64,000 nucleotides of DNA. Origin: Laguncularia racemosa (lineage: Eukaryota; Streptophyta; Magnoliopsida; Myrtales; Combretaceae). Shown piece by piece: positions 24,480 through 36,469 of this stretch. Numbering within the stretch: position 1 is the first letter of the stretch; each line of letters begins with the position of its first letter. The position numbers and the translations under genes were made by a program. Below the pieces are notes generated by a model. That model saw only the letters and a list, made by a program, of their open reading frames with translations. It did not search any database and was not told the origin of the DNA. The stretch spans positions 992,001 to 1,056,000 of the forward strand of contig JBBMOL010000180.1 of NCBI GenBank assembly GCA_037954665.1, in the 5' to 3' direction.

Positions 24480-24821
24480 ACTAAAAACGCCTAAACTGCC
24501 TAGCAAAATGGTCTGGGAAATGCCACTTGACTATGTGGAAACATATAAACGGCACTCGAGTAGTTTAAATGTATTTACCTGCTTTATAGAATGGGGGTAA
24601 GATGTAAATTAGATTTCCTACGAACAACTCCCACTCAACCTAAAAGGTAGTAAGTAAGATTTAGATGTAATGATGTATATCGAGTGCATCTTGATAAGCG
24701 GCAACATGTGGGGGTGATACAATGTCCAAGCTCATCCTCCATTGTACGACCAAGGGAGCTCCAACATCTATAATAAGTCTGTAGCAGCTGACAAGCTCTA
24801 TATAAGGGAATCTATCCTATG
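24480..24821 (-). pseudogene. MULE A plant mobile domain, C-terminal part
   Basis: On the minus strand, WA*DRFPYIE begins at the Ogre target site. VEWELFVGN follows, then VPFICFHIVKWHFPDHF at 24500-24560 and ARQFRRF. These are the conserved boxes of the plant mobile domain (aminotransferase-like PMD), whose function is unknown. The segment is the direct continuation of 41210-40601 across the retrotransposon. The tryptophan codon in the WAWDRF box is TAG (24817-24819), and other stops are present. Confidence 0.75.
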
Positions 24822-24826
24822 CCCAC
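24822..24826. other. Ogre-like element target-site duplication, left (CCCAC)
   Basis: CCCAC directly precedes the first base of the left LTR and recurs at 40596-40600. Confidence 0.85.
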
Positions 24827-26273
24827 TGTAAACATCCCATTTTTTAAATAATATATATAAATAAAAAATATAATAATAATAAATAAAAATAATAATAAGC
24901 AAATAATAGAAAATAATAATAATAAGGATAGCAATAATAATAAAATACATTTAGGTTTCTAAATTAAATTTATAAATCTCAAAATAACAAAAAAAAATTA
25001 GCAAAACTATTAGGTTAATGTATAATTTATGTGCAGTAATAAACTGAGAAATGGGCTAGCTCAGTTGGTCTACATGCTCACCTGGAATGTGTGAGAGAAA
25101 GTGTTAGTCACGGGTTTGAATCCACAATGACACTCTAAGCCATTTTTTTCTTTCTTTTTCCCCGAGTTACCACATGACAGCATGCGATAAGCCAATCTAA
25201 GTCACGTGCACAACACGTGATCGTCTTCTTTAGCAGGCTGTCCATCGTGAAATGGAAGGGAGAAGAAAACGGAGCAAATCCGAGCAAACCTAAATTGATT
25301 TTTTTTTAATATTTTTTTATTTATCTAAAAAACAAACCTAATAAATCCCCAAAACAACTCTAATCTAAGGGATTTACATCATTTTTTGAAGAAAAAAAAT
25401 CCCCATCATAGTTTAGATTCTTGTTCATCTGCATCTGACCCTTGATATCTATAAATAAAGGTTGATTTCGGGAGGTTGAAGGAGGAAGGAAAAAGAGGGG
25501 AAATCGGAGAGTAAAAAAACAAAAAAAAAAAAACTAACAAACACTCACTACAACCCCTACGGCTGTCGTCCCTAGCCACTGTCAACGCCGAGAACCATCC
25601 AAACATGGTTAATTTCTACATGGTCCCGCACCTAGGAGGCATCTTGAATATTTACCTCACGTCGCCGTTCGCTAGAAAGTCGCTAATGAGGAGCTGTCAG
25701 CTACTGTGATCTGACCCAACTTGAGCCGTATCGACCCACATCCAGGTTAGTAGGTTTCATCATCATTATTATATTATTATTATTATTAGTTTTTTAATTG
25801 ATAATAATATTAGTAAATAAAAAATAAATAAATAGATAAAAATAATAAAAAATAACAAAAATGATAAAGACATATGTTTTAGGAATTTGTTTTCTTTTAT
25901 TATTAATAAGATTAGGTTTAGAATTTCTCTTTTGTGTTTCTTTTAAAATTTTCTTAATTTAAGGTATGAGTTTTTCTTTTAAAAAATGCATATATATATG
26001 TATATAATGTTTTATCACCTAGAAAAATGATTTTTATGAAATAAAATTTTAATTGATGTTTTCAAAACTAGAGAGTTTTAGTTCTGTTTTTCAAAATTGA
26101 GAAATAAAGTTTAGGTTTAGAATTTTTCTCAAAAAATTAAAATGATAATAAACGTAAACCTGGCATATTTTCATAATTAAAATTAATCAATCCATTAAAA
26201 TTTTATGAAAAGCGAATTACGACCTATTTGATCCCGAATAGCGAGTACATAGGCTCATTTATGGGGCAACTCT

Positions 26274-26314
<41 letters not shown>

Positions 26315-26685
26315 ATTATTATTAGTATTATTTTTTTATGTTTTCTTTCATGCTAAAAAAAAGATATTATAACATAAATATATTGTTCAAAAGGATAAGG
26401 TGGTAATTTTAGGGTTTTAATAGGACTGCCCCTGAGTCACAAATCTCTGGCTTTTCTTTTTTTCTTTTTTTTTTTTAAAAAAGATTTCATCGACAGTGTT
26501 TAACTTAGAATTAATCCTTTCAATTAATTCTAATTCAGTATTTTTTCCCAACACTAGTTAGGTGGCGACTCCAAATAAATAATGAAAATTTCTAGTTCAA
26601 GTCGAGGATTTATATTTGATGAGTATAGGATCTAATATGAATTGAATTGGGGAGATAATATAATTTTTTTTAATTAGACTCGATA
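24827..26685 (+). repeat. Ogre-like 5' LTR
   Basis: The LTR begins TGTAAACATCCC. Its last bases, CGATA, correspond to TGACA in the other LTR. An (AT)n run lies at 26276-26310. A tRNA-like segment with A- and B-box matches lies at about 25050-25135. Confidence 0.92.
25050..25137 (+). promoter_or_regulatory. tRNA/SINE-like segment in the 5' LTR (pol III A and B boxes)
   Basis: TAGCTCAGTTGG (25057-25068) fits the pol III A box TRGYNNARNNGG, and GGTTTGAATCC (25113-25123) fits the B box with one change. Spacing of about 45 bp is possible for tRNAs with a long variable arm. The segment is conserved in every LTR of this group in the window. Whether it is transcribed is unknown. Confidence 0.5.
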
Positions 26686-26688
26686 GGA

Positions 26689-26706
26689 TGGCGACTCCGC
26701 TGAGGA
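26689..26706 (+). other. Ogre-like primer-binding site
   Basis: TGGCGACTCCGCTGAGGA begins 3 bp after the 5' LTR. It resembles the TGGCGACTC-type site, matching an arginine tRNA end, described for Ogre elements. The tRNA assignment is from memory of the family. Confidence 0.7.
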
Positions 26707-27236
26707 CTTCATAGTGGGCTAGCCATTTAAACCTTCTGACATCATCATTTCTAGATATCTTTAATTAGCTCTCGTTTTGTAAAATATCGTTTGCACTAAT
26801 TTTTGTATCTACTTGTAATCCAGGGATTTAGTAAGGATAGTTTTTTTTTTTTATTATTATCGTTATTAAGTTTTGGTACATGCAATTGTGTGATTAGACG
26901 TGGTTAGAACTAGGCCGTTTAGGACCTTAGGATGGAGAGCCATTGTGTAAGTTTTAGGTGAAGTGAAATATTCACCGCTCTAAGCCGATTAGGCTACCCC
27001 ACCCAATGCTTTGATATGACCTGAGATCCATTTCTTCGAAAATGTGGGAGGCCATAGAGCTTGGAAACCTTTAGAACCTACCTCTTTACATACATGAAGT
27101 CATGAACCAGCAAATGATTAACGATGTAATTTCTTTCTTTGGAGTTTGGATGCAATTGCTTGTAAAAGAATTTTTATTGTGTTTTATAAGATATTTGTTT
27201 GTAATTAGAAAATTTTATTTACTATAATTCTATTAG
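26707..27236 (+). other. Ogre-like leader before ORF1
   Basis: This is untranslated leader between the primer site and the ORF1 ATG. It contains a T run near 26840 and no coding content. Confidence 0.5.
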
Positions 27237-28745
27237 ATGGCTAGCGCTGTAATTGACCGCCTCCTTCACAAAGAAATTCGGGTTTATAAACCTTTGGATC
27301 CTAAGTTGGTATTGGATCATTGGTTCACCTTATATAACCTTGAAGAGCAAACCGTTATCTAGAGCAAAATAGGACCCATTCTCTCGTTGATGAAAATGGA
27401 TGTCAACCTACGTTTAATTCGGGTCATATTACATTTCTGAGAAATCGAGCCCGTGGCTTTCTTTATTAGGCCACATGAGATTAACCTAACCATAGAAGAG
27501 TATACCCGGCTTCCCCAGGCCCCTTTGCTTTCCCATAGGGTCTATGTGCCAAATTTGGAGGCTAGGCTAGCTAGCATATTTAGCAAACTTCTGGGAATTC
27601 GTAGAGTAGTGATCAACGGAGCATTGGAAAATAACAATGGGTATTGCCTTCGAATGGATGAATTAGAAGCTTGGTTTATGGCACGATGCGATGATGGAAG
27701 CAAGAAAGATATCTCATGTGGGGATCGACAAAGACGAGTTTATGCTTTTATCTTAACAGCATTTGCGACTATCTTTTTTCCTACTGGGATTTTTCACATT
27801 CATTATAGAGTTGTGGAATTGGTATTCCAATTCTTGGAAGGGAAATCTTACATCTCGGCCCTATTAGTTGAACGGATTCAAAATCTAAATTTCGTAAAGA
27901 AGAAGGGTCATGAAATTCTTCACTCAAACATTAACCTCGAATCTAGTTCGTGAACCATCTTAAGTGTTTTTGGGCTAAACATGGTTAGGAAATCACTAGC
28001 TCAGCAAGTAGACCTCATAGATTCATGTGCAGAAAGGATGAAGTTGCTAGGCGATCTTTCCAGCCACGGTTAGGTGAAGGTACTTAAGGCTTTCAGTGCT
28101 GAGGATATTCTATAGATTTTCGGGTGGAGCTGTTGTAGTAAGGTTATTATAATGTGCAGAAACTTTCAAGTCATTCCATTAATTGGGCTTAATTGGTGTA
28201 CAGGCTATCGCTCAAACTCGGTGGTCTGTCAGTTTAGCACTATCCAGGATATAGTTTATATACCATCATTAGAAGGAATCATGATCGAATATGAAGACTT
28301 GAATGTGTTAGTAGCTGATAAGATCTCCAAGTTGGTAGAGGTCAAGGTCCTATGGGAAGCTCAAATTGAGAGTCCTAATGTAGACTTCGGGGAATTAGAT
28401 GGTGAAGTAGGTAAACACCGAGCTACCAGGGATTATCAACCAACTATACAAAACAAGGGAAAGGATGTACCATGTTCCAAATGTCACTCAGCTCGTGCCG
28501 ATCAACCCAAGCCCAGAAATAAAAACTTACGTGGAACAGGTGAGGGCTTAGATGGAAGTCCATTTTGAGACCACAAAAAGTAAGAAAGATGTGTGGAAGA
28601 GTAGATTCAAGGAATCTAATCAGAGGAACAAAGCATCGGAGGACTAGTTGAAGAAAACCCAGGCAAGGGTTAGAGCACTAGAAGCCGCCATCAACAAAGA
28701 GTCAACACTTATGCAGCCAAAGAAGAAGAAGCTTAGAAATTAGGA
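27237..28745 (+). pseudogene. Ogre-like ORF1 (plant retrotransposon DUF7745-like protein), degraded
   Basis: ATG at 27237 opens MASAVIDRLLHKEIRVY. In the same frame the sequence continues, after stops near 27360 and 27438, as PHEINLTIEEYTRLPQAP and VPNLEARLASIF, up to 27953. Another frame then gives FQVIPLIGLNWCTGY (28152-28568), the C-terminal half of the same family, and a lysine-rich end near 28740. Proteins of this type precede gag in Ogre-like elements; their function is unknown. The NLTIEEY box is the main support for the family call. Confidence 0.65.
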
Positions 28746-29368
28746 AGTTAGATCATAGCATTCTTTTCTTATGTTTTCAATAAAAGCATTGAACTCTAAA
28801 GTTTGTAATATTAATAAAATTTCAGTATTATTACATTGTTAATTAAGTGCTGTTTTTTTTTTTTTTGCATATGTGTGATACATGCATTATATTCACTCGT
28901 AAACATAAATTCGCTAAATAAAAGCTTACCAAGTATTAAAGATAGCTCATAAACAACCAAACCCTCTAAGGAGTCCAATTAACACCCGCTTCAAGACTAA
29001 GATAGCTAGCACTGGCAATAACAACAATGACTACGTCCACAGCGGTAACAACAACAGCACGAACACCTCCTTTGATCCAAAGATCATATCACTAGAACAA
29101 ACAGTCTGACAATTGGTCACATAAGTCCGCTTCTTAACTGAGAACATTAGCCTCCTTCATGCTACGTAGCTTACTCATGAGGAACATTCACGAGCTCAAA
29201 AAGGAAAGGTAGTAGAAAACCAGCCGCCAGAATACGAGCAAATCAACTCCTGACTCAATCTCGCATTTGAATATGAACCAAAAAGCAACATGGGTCCAAC
29301 CTCGAATGACATAAAAAAGGGAAATAGAAAACAAGCAAAAGGAAATAGAAAAGAAGCTTTTATAATAG
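28746..29368 (+). other. Spacer between ORF1 and gag of the Ogre-like element
   Basis: A T run (28853-28866) and short A-rich words occur, with no supported coding frame. Ogre elements normally have a noncoding or spliced interval here. Confidence 0.45.
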
Positions 29369-30400
29369 TTGGATAACAAGATGAAGACTTTGGAAGGTCC
29401 TGACAGTTTTGATCAAACCGGCATCACAGACTTATTAGTATATAGGGTAGATGCTTATCCAGAGAAATTCAAGGTCCTGGAATTTGAGAAATATAATGGT
29501 ACCAGTTGTCCTAAGATGCACATAAGGCTATATGTGTGGAAAATGAGTACCATCTATAACCAACTCATGGTCCAAACCTTCCAAGATAGCCTCACAGGCC
29601 CTGCTCTCATATAGTATGCACAATTAGATCTCAACCAAGTCAACAAATGAGATAAATTGGCCTGTGCATTTTATGAGCAATACAAGTTCAACATTGAAGT
29701 CGCCTATTCAGTATTGGACCTAGGAAGCCTTTGGAAGAGGCATAATGAATCCTTCAAGGAATATGCCTAGTGTTGGAAGGCTCAAGCCACCAAGGTTTCA
29801 ACTCCAATTTCAGAGAAAGAGTTAACTTTCATTTTCATTAATATGTTAGAGAAGACTTATTTTACACATATAGTGGGACAGACATCATCCAGCTTTGTAG
29901 AATTAGTGGCAGCAAGATGCACGATAGAGAATGCCATTACGTTTGGAAAACTCTAAATTATCGACTCTTCTAGAATCACATCATCTCCGAGACCTATAGG
30001 GAATAGTAAAGGTAAAGAGGCCATCGTTAATATGGTAAATTCAAGCAGGGTTGGCGGATTAGGGTCTTACATGACTTTTCAAGCAACAAACACCCCAATC
30101 TAGTAATCACCAGCAAATTAGACCCAAACTATGAGAGCTACAAGATAGTTCACTCAAATACCAATCCCGCTCAACCAGGTTTTTGCTCGATTACAAATGA
30201 ATAATTTGATTAGCTTTGAAATCTCCAAAGACCGATATAGGCTAAGGAATTCCAACCCCATACTCAAATGTGAATATCATATGGGATAGGAGGGACATTC
30301 CACTGATAAATGTTAGAGACTCCAGGATAAAATCCAAGATTTAATCAACGTAGGAATAGTACAGTTAGATTTCATCAATGCGCCAACACCAAATGTCAAC
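29369..30400 (+). pseudogene. Ogre-like gag with CCHC-like remnant
   Basis: The frame opens MDNKMKTLEGPDSF, then FKVLEFEKYNGTSCPKMH, the start of the retrotransposon gag domain. Interrupted by stops, it continues with DKLACAFYEQYKFN and FVELVAARCTIENAI. Near 30265-30340 the motif CEYHMG*EGHSTDKC is the degraded zinc knuckle. The product would form the particle. Several stops (29613, 29650 and others) break it. Confidence 0.75.
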
Positions 30401-31199
30401 AACAGTCCGCTACCCAACCATAAGCCTACAATCAATATGGTCACATCTAAAGGGTTGGGACCAAGACTAAAAGAGCCCTTTAACCTAGCAAAACCAACAG
30501 TGCAATGATTAAGCTATTCACCACACAAAACTTCAGATAAAGCTCCTAAAAGTCACATACAAAAGGAGTTAAGAAAGAGGTAGTTGGCACCAACAATTGA
30601 CACTCTAGGTAAATCATTCGGGAAGTTTGAATATCTGGTAGATTATTCATTCATACCAACAGCTTATGAGCCGCCTAGTGGGTAAGGGCCTAAATTTGAG
30701 GAGGAAGACAATCAACTAAAAGGGAAAGATGAGTCCATAAATATGATTGGATCAAACCTAAAACCAATAGTTATAAAATGTTGCGAGGAGTAAGAAACAG
30801 AGGCAAAGATCTCAAAGAAAAAAATATGTGTTTCATGTCCCAATCCCCCCAGAGAGATATAAAGCAGCACCGTTTGACTATCAAGCTATTAATCAGGAAA
30901 AATCCTCAATTATAGGAGGAATCACCCGCTTAGGGAGAATTTACAATCTTAAAAACAGAGTCTCCGTTGAAGAGCCCACCACTGAGTTGGAAAAGGAAGA
31001 GGAAAATGGACTCTCTACATTCACAAAAATGATTAAATCGAGTGAGTACAAGGTCATAGAGCAGCTCACTAAAATTCCAGCCTAAATATCACTCATGGGC
31101 CTCCTCATGTCATCTGAACCCCACTAAAAGGCGCTCTTCAAAGTACTCAAACAAGTCAGGGTACTAGAGGGAATCACAATAGAAAGGTTAAGCCATGTT

Positions 31200-31895
31200 G
31201 CAAACTCGATCTTCACCATGGATTAAATATCTTTCTCACTTGAAGAATTAGGAGAAGATGGAGGCCAACACACAAAACCACTTTTCATAGTGGTAAAATG
31301 CAATGACATAGTAGTCTCTCTGGTCCTCATAGACAATGAATCTTCTCTCAATGTGTGCCCTTTAGCCACCTTCGACTTGCTAGGGGTTGATATGAGCAAT
31401 ATCAAATCATGTTCAATGGTAGTCCAGGCCTTTGATGGTTTTAAGAGGGAAATAGTGGGAGAAATTGGCCTGCCAGTAGAGATCGGCCCACAAGTTTTTA
31501 CTATCTCATTCCAAGTCCTTGACATACGAAGGTCCTTTAATCTACCGCTAAGGAGACTATGGATACACACCATAGGAGCCATACCTTCGAGCCTCCACCA
31601 GAAGGTCAAATTCATAGTGAATGGCCAAGTAATCACTATACTAGGTGAACAAGACTATGCCATCTACAAAGAAATAACTATACCCTACATTGGGGAGGAT
31701 GGCCCTAAAAACTTGGGACTCCAAATATTTAATGAGGTATGCATGGTCATTAAGGAAGAAATTAGCAAAGTGGGGCATCGATTCAAGGAAGGTCAGCAAG
31801 GGATATTTGGGTTAGGGTATGTTCTTACCTCAAGAGAAGAAATTCAAGCAAAATACTTCAGAGGCAAAAGGGGAGAGAAACTGTATGATATATGA
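31200..31895 (+). pseudogene. Ogre-like protease region
   Basis: An open stretch of about 200 codons contains VSLVLIDNESSLNVCPLATF, matching the Tat-type protease box where D-N-G-S is usual; glutamate stands in place of glycine. It continues with GLPVEIGPQVFTISFQVLDI and GEQDYAIYKEITIPYI. It is followed by a possible intron and then the reverse transcriptase. Confidence 0.75.
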
Positions 31896-32083
31896 ATGAA
31901 TTTTCCACCCCTTTGACAAATCTTTTCTCGGCCAGTTAGCACTTAAAAGCTGGGAACAATCTAAGCCAACTTCAACAATAAGGACTCATCGATAGAGGCT
32001 TCTACCCCTCGCACATCCAGTCCACATCCAGCTCTTAATATTTGGTTTTCCTATCCCTTGAATAGCACTAGGTTTTCTTAAAA

Positions 32084-32198
32084 GTAAGAAGCAATCATAA
32101 TTAAACTTTTTGTGTTTACTTCCATTGTTGTTTCATAAGACTCTTCAATAAATATCAAGTAATAAAATTACACGTTATTTCTTTCCCTTTCTCCACAG
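32084..32198 (+). other. Candidate intron between protease and RT in the Ogre-like element
   Basis: A donor-like AAA/GTAAGAAG at 32084 and an acceptor TTTCTCCACAG ending at 32198 frame 115 bp of AT-rich DNA containing no pol match. Ogre elements are known to have a spliced intron between protease and reverse transcriptase. The exact donor is a guess, and other GT sites upstream are possible. Confidence 0.4.
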
Positions 32199-33581
32199 AT
32201 TCGATACTCTTGAACATCAGGGACATCTTGCGCAGGTAAGTAATGAAAATATTGATATCGTTTCCAATGCTATTGAGTCAACTGTCGAAAGTGATATTAA
32301 TGGCCATGAAGCAATACAAGAAAATTAGCAAAAACATAAACAAGGTAGAGTCTTGATTGATGAGCTAATGGAGATAGTTAATTTAGGAACCAAAGAAGAG
32401 CCCAAAGGCCTTAAAATTGGAGCTAATTTGAGTGATGAACAAAAGCATGAGATAACCGAGCTGTTGACTAAATATGAGGATGTATTCGCATGGTCATATG
32501 GTGACATGCTAAGACTTAACTAGTCGATAGTGGTTTATAGGCTACCTACAAGAGAGGATGTCAAACCTAAAAAAAAAAAAAAAATTAAGAAGATTTAGGC
32601 CTGACATCTTATTAAAAATTAAAGACGAGGTCAAGAAACTATTGGAAGTCGGGTTTATCGAAGTTTCATACTATCCGGAATGGGTAGCAAACATAGTCCA
32701 TGTTCTAAAGAAAAATGGAAAAGTATGAGTATGTGTGGATTTCTGAGATTTGAACCAAGCTACGCCTAAGGATAACTTCCCTCTACCTCACATAGATGTC
32801 TTGGTAGACAATACCACATGAAGTCATCTCTTCTCGTTTATGGATGGTTTCTCAAGGTATAATTAGATAAAAATGGCGGAAAAAAGATAAAACCAAAACG
32901 ACCTTTATCATGACTTGAGGTACCTTCTGTTATAAAGTCATGCCTTTCGGTTTAAAGAATGCCAAAGCAACATATCAAAGAACAATGGTCACAATACTTC
33001 ATGACATGATACATTGAGAAGTTGAGGTATATGTTGACGACATGATAGCTAAATCCAAAAAAGGTGAAAGCCATGAGGTAATCTTAAGGAAATTATTCGA
33101 ATGATTGAGGAAGTTTCAGTTGAAATTAAATTCGAAGAAATGTACTTTTGGGGTCACATCTACCAAGCTGTTGGGGTTTATTGTAAGCCAAGAAGGTGTT
33201 AAAATTGACCTTGATAAAGTAAAAGTCATACTAGAAATGCTCTCTCCATGTACCATCAAGGAGGTAAGAGGTTTATTGGGAATGTTGAATTACATAGCTC
33301 AGTTCATCTCACAACTCATGGATAAATGTCGTCCACTATTTCGTCTACTAAAAAAGAACGCCACAGTAGAATGGGATGGTTAATACGAAGAGGCATTCAA
33401 AAAGATCAAGGAGTACCTTATGAACCCTCCGGTTTTAGTAGTCCCAAAACAAGGAAAACTCTTATTTTTACACCTCACGATACTTCTTGAATCTATAGGT
33501 GTATACTGGGACAAAAGGACGAAAGAGGAAGGGAGCAGTGCATAAACTATCTGAGTAAAAAATTGATGGAAAAGGAACAAA

Positions 33582-33586
33582 AGTAT
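33582..33586. other. Solo-LTR target-site duplication, left (AGTAT)
   Basis: AGTAT precedes TGTAAACACCCC and recurs at 35516-35520 after CGACA. Confidence 0.9.
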
Positions 33587-35515
33587 TGTAAACACCCCAT
33601 TTTTGCTCTTTAATAAAAAATAATGTTCAATTTTTTTAATTTTAATTTCTCAATTTTTCATTTTTAGTAGAAATAAAGGAAAAATAAAATAAATAGGAAA
33701 AATATCCCAATTTTAGAAAATAATAGTATAAATAATAATAAAAAAGTTAAATAATTTTTACAAATTTTTAGAATTTTGAAATAATATAAAATTAATAAAA
33801 ATTGCCATGTTTACATATTATTTTCTCATAGACTTAAACCGAGAATTGGGCTAGCCCAACTGGTCCAAACCATGGCCTAAACGCTCGCAGGGGAGGGGCG
33901 GGCTCGATCGTAGGTTAGAAACATGGAGGAAGTAAATCTGTGTTTTGCAATTTTTTCATTTACTCAAGACACGTGGCAGCATCTGATTGGACAGAGGGAG
34001 CACATGCGCCAGGTATGTGGTCATCTTTAACCCCATTCGAAATGTTTGTCGGCCGCGAAAAATCAAAATTCGACTGTTTTGATACGATTTTTTGCGCAAA
34101 TCCAATGAATCTTTAACTAAAATAAGATAAACATCATCCAATTTGAATTAAATTGAAACAAAATCAAGGATTTACACAAATCAAAGCAAATCGGAGATGG
34201 GTTTCAACCAAAGATTTAATTCATGCTAATTGAAGGAAATCCAAGCTTATCCAGCTCGACTGCTAGTGGCTATGAATAGAGCGTGGCATAGGGAAGCTAA
34301 AGCACACATCGGAAGAGAGAAAAAGAGAGAAAACACGAGGTGTTGAAGCTCGTTGGAGATTTCCTAGCCGCAACCACAGATCAAGCTTCGAACCACCACT
34401 TGGAGGCGTTTATGAAGAAATCCACCACTACATTTGGATCACCCACCCTCGAAAAGCTCGGAAGCTACTTTCAAACGCCCTCAAAAACCGCCAGAATGCC
34501 ACTGACGAAGACCTTCCGACCAACGCAACCTGACCCGATTCGATGCGACTCGATGTGACTTGATTTGACCTGCATCGAGGTAAGTTGATTTTTTTATTTT
34601 TTTTATTTATCTTTATTTATTTATTTGTTTAGATATTTATTTTATAATCCAAAAAGAAAAATAAAAATTTTAGGATTTTAATTAGTTTTTTTTAGATATG
34701 TTTAGTTTAATATATATATAAATATATAATAAATAAGAAAATAAATAATAAGAAAATAAATTTTTTAAATTAGAATTAGTTAAATTAATAATATGAACTA
34801 ATAATAGATCGTTTTATCACTTAGAAAAATCCATTTTTCAAAATAAATCCAAAATTGGTTTTTCTTAAATTAAATTTTTAGAAAATAAAATAATAAAGCT
34901 TAGGCTTAGATTTTTTTTCCAAAACCTTGAAAATGATAATGAACGTAAACCAGACATATTTTCATAATTGAAACTTCAACTAATCCACTAAATTTTTTTA
35001 TAAAAAGTAAACTACGACTTGTTTGATCCTAAATAGTAGGTACATAGGCACCCTTATGGGGCAACTCTAAAAAGAAATAAAAAATCGTTTTCCAAATTAG
35101 TATGAGTTGTTTTAATATCTTTTTTTTTTAATATGTATAAAAAATAATATATATATAATAAAAAAAATAAAACAAAATAAGGAAAATATATCAAAATATG
35201 GTCAACATTTCAGAAAGATAAGGTAGTAACTTTAGGGTTTTAATAGGTTAACTCTCGAGTTGAGAATCTCTGGTTTTCCCTTCTTCTTTTTTCATTTATA
35301 AAAAAGAGGAGATTTCGTTGACTAGTTGTCCAAATTAGAATTAATCCGTTTAATTAGTTCTAATTCAATAATTTTTCCTAACTTCAATTGGGCGGCAACT
35401 TTAAATAAATAATAAAATTTTTAGTTCAAGTCGAGGATTTATATTAGGTGAGCATATGATCTAATGTAAACCGGATTAAGAATATAAATAAAAAAATTAA
35501 AAATTAGACTCGACA
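33587..35515 (+). mobile_element. Solo LTR of a related Gypsy family, nested in the Ogre-like element
   Basis: The LTR is 1,929 bp. It begins TGTAAACACCCCATTTTT, ends CGACA and is flanked by AGTAT on both sides. It resembles the LTRs of the host element in layout (tRNA-like part, GATCC-rich middle, ...GGTACATAGGC... near the end) but is clearly a different subfamily. It is closest to the fragment at 48758-50262. No internal region remains, so it arose by LTR-LTR recombination. Confidence 0.92.
33848..33925 (+). promoter_or_regulatory. tRNA-like segment in the solo LTR
   Basis: TAGCCCAACTGG (33852-33863) is an A-box-like word. GGGCTCGATCG (33899-33909) is a B-box-like word. They stand at the same place in the LTR as in the host element. 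Confidence 0.4.
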
Positions 35516-35859
35516 AGTATTCCGAAATAGAAAGGACCTATTGCGCATTAGTTTGGGTCATGCATCGATTGAGATAATACACTCTCTATTATCCCATTAA
35601 ATTATTAACAAAACATGATCCTTTGAAATACTTAGTGGAGAAGCTTATTTTGTTATAAAGAATCTCCAAATGGCAAATGCTCCTATCAGAATTTGATGTC
35701 ATATATATAAATCGAAATTCAATGAAAGGGCAATCATTAGCAAATCAATTGGCGGAATACCTAATCAAAGGAGATTCCCAATAATCGCAGGCCCAATTAC
35801 CAGATGAAAATATACTAATGGCGGAGGGTGAATCAGAAGAAAAATCTAGGATATAGAAG

Positions 35860-36265
35860 GATCCTAAATGGAAGATGTTTTTTGATAGAGCTGCCAATGT
35901 ATTTGGGTGTAGAATTGGGGCAATGTTGATATCACCAGAAGGAATCCAATTCCCTTCAACAATGAGACTCACATTTCCATATACTAATAATATTACAGAA
36001 TATGGGTCATGCATCCTTGATCTCAAGATGGCTTGCCATATGGAAATCCGTAGTTTAGATGTATATGGAGATTCCTCGCTCATCATATTATAGACATGAG
36101 GAGAATACAAAACTAAAGACCCTAAACTAGTGCCATATCACCAACACCTGAGAGAACTGATAGAAGAATTCGGGGTGGTCACTTTCACATACGTCCCAAG
36201 AACTTAAAATTAGTTCGCAGATGCCCTTGCCATACTAACATCTATGATTCAAATAACATGAGGAA
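35860..36265 (+). pseudogene. Ogre-like second (archaeal-type) RNase H
   Basis: KMFFDRAANVFGCRIGAML is the first acidic box, usually FDGASN; here glycine is replaced by arginine. NNITEYGSCILDLKMA gives the glutamate box and VYGDSSLI the second aspartate. Further on, FADALAILTSM closes the domain. This extra RNase H downstream of the normal one is diagnostic for the Tat lineage. Confidence 0.8.
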
Positions 36266-36469
36266 CTGAAGTTCAACCATTGAAAATAGAAATTGAAGAT
36301 AAACCCACCTATTGTTTGGTAATTAAAAAAACACAAGATGACAAGCCTTGATACCATGATATCAAAACATTCCTCCAAGAGAGCAAATACCCTGAAATGG
36401 CCAGTAAAAATGACCAAAGAACACTCAAAAGGTTGGCAAGCCATTTTTTATTAAGCGGGTTTGTGCTTT

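Larger units (their letters stand above)
32300..35760 (+). pseudogene. Ogre-like reverse transcriptase and RNase H, split by a solo LTR
   Basis: Recognisable RT boxes are DEVKKLLEVGFIEV (32620), CVDF (32737), YKVMPFGLKNAKATYQRTMV (32930) and VEVYVDDMIAKSKKG (33025), which holds the catalytic YVDD. QLKLNSKKCTFGVTSTKLLG follows. The connection region keeps VRGLLGMLNYIAQFI. RNase H begins after PVLVVPKQGKLL and reaches NYLSKKLMEKEQKY at 33586. There a solo LTR (33587-35515) interrupts it; beyond the duplicated AGTAT it resumes as SEIERTYCALVW. Frameshifts and stops are frequent. Confidence 0.85.

Noticed and set aside
25050..25137. A functional tRNA gene
   Set aside because: The A and B boxes are there, but no full cloverleaf with acceptor stem can be drawn, and the segment is a fixed part of an LTR.
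31223..31636. 137-codon minus-strand frame
   Set aside because: It is antisense to the well-supported Ogre protease frame at 31200-31895.
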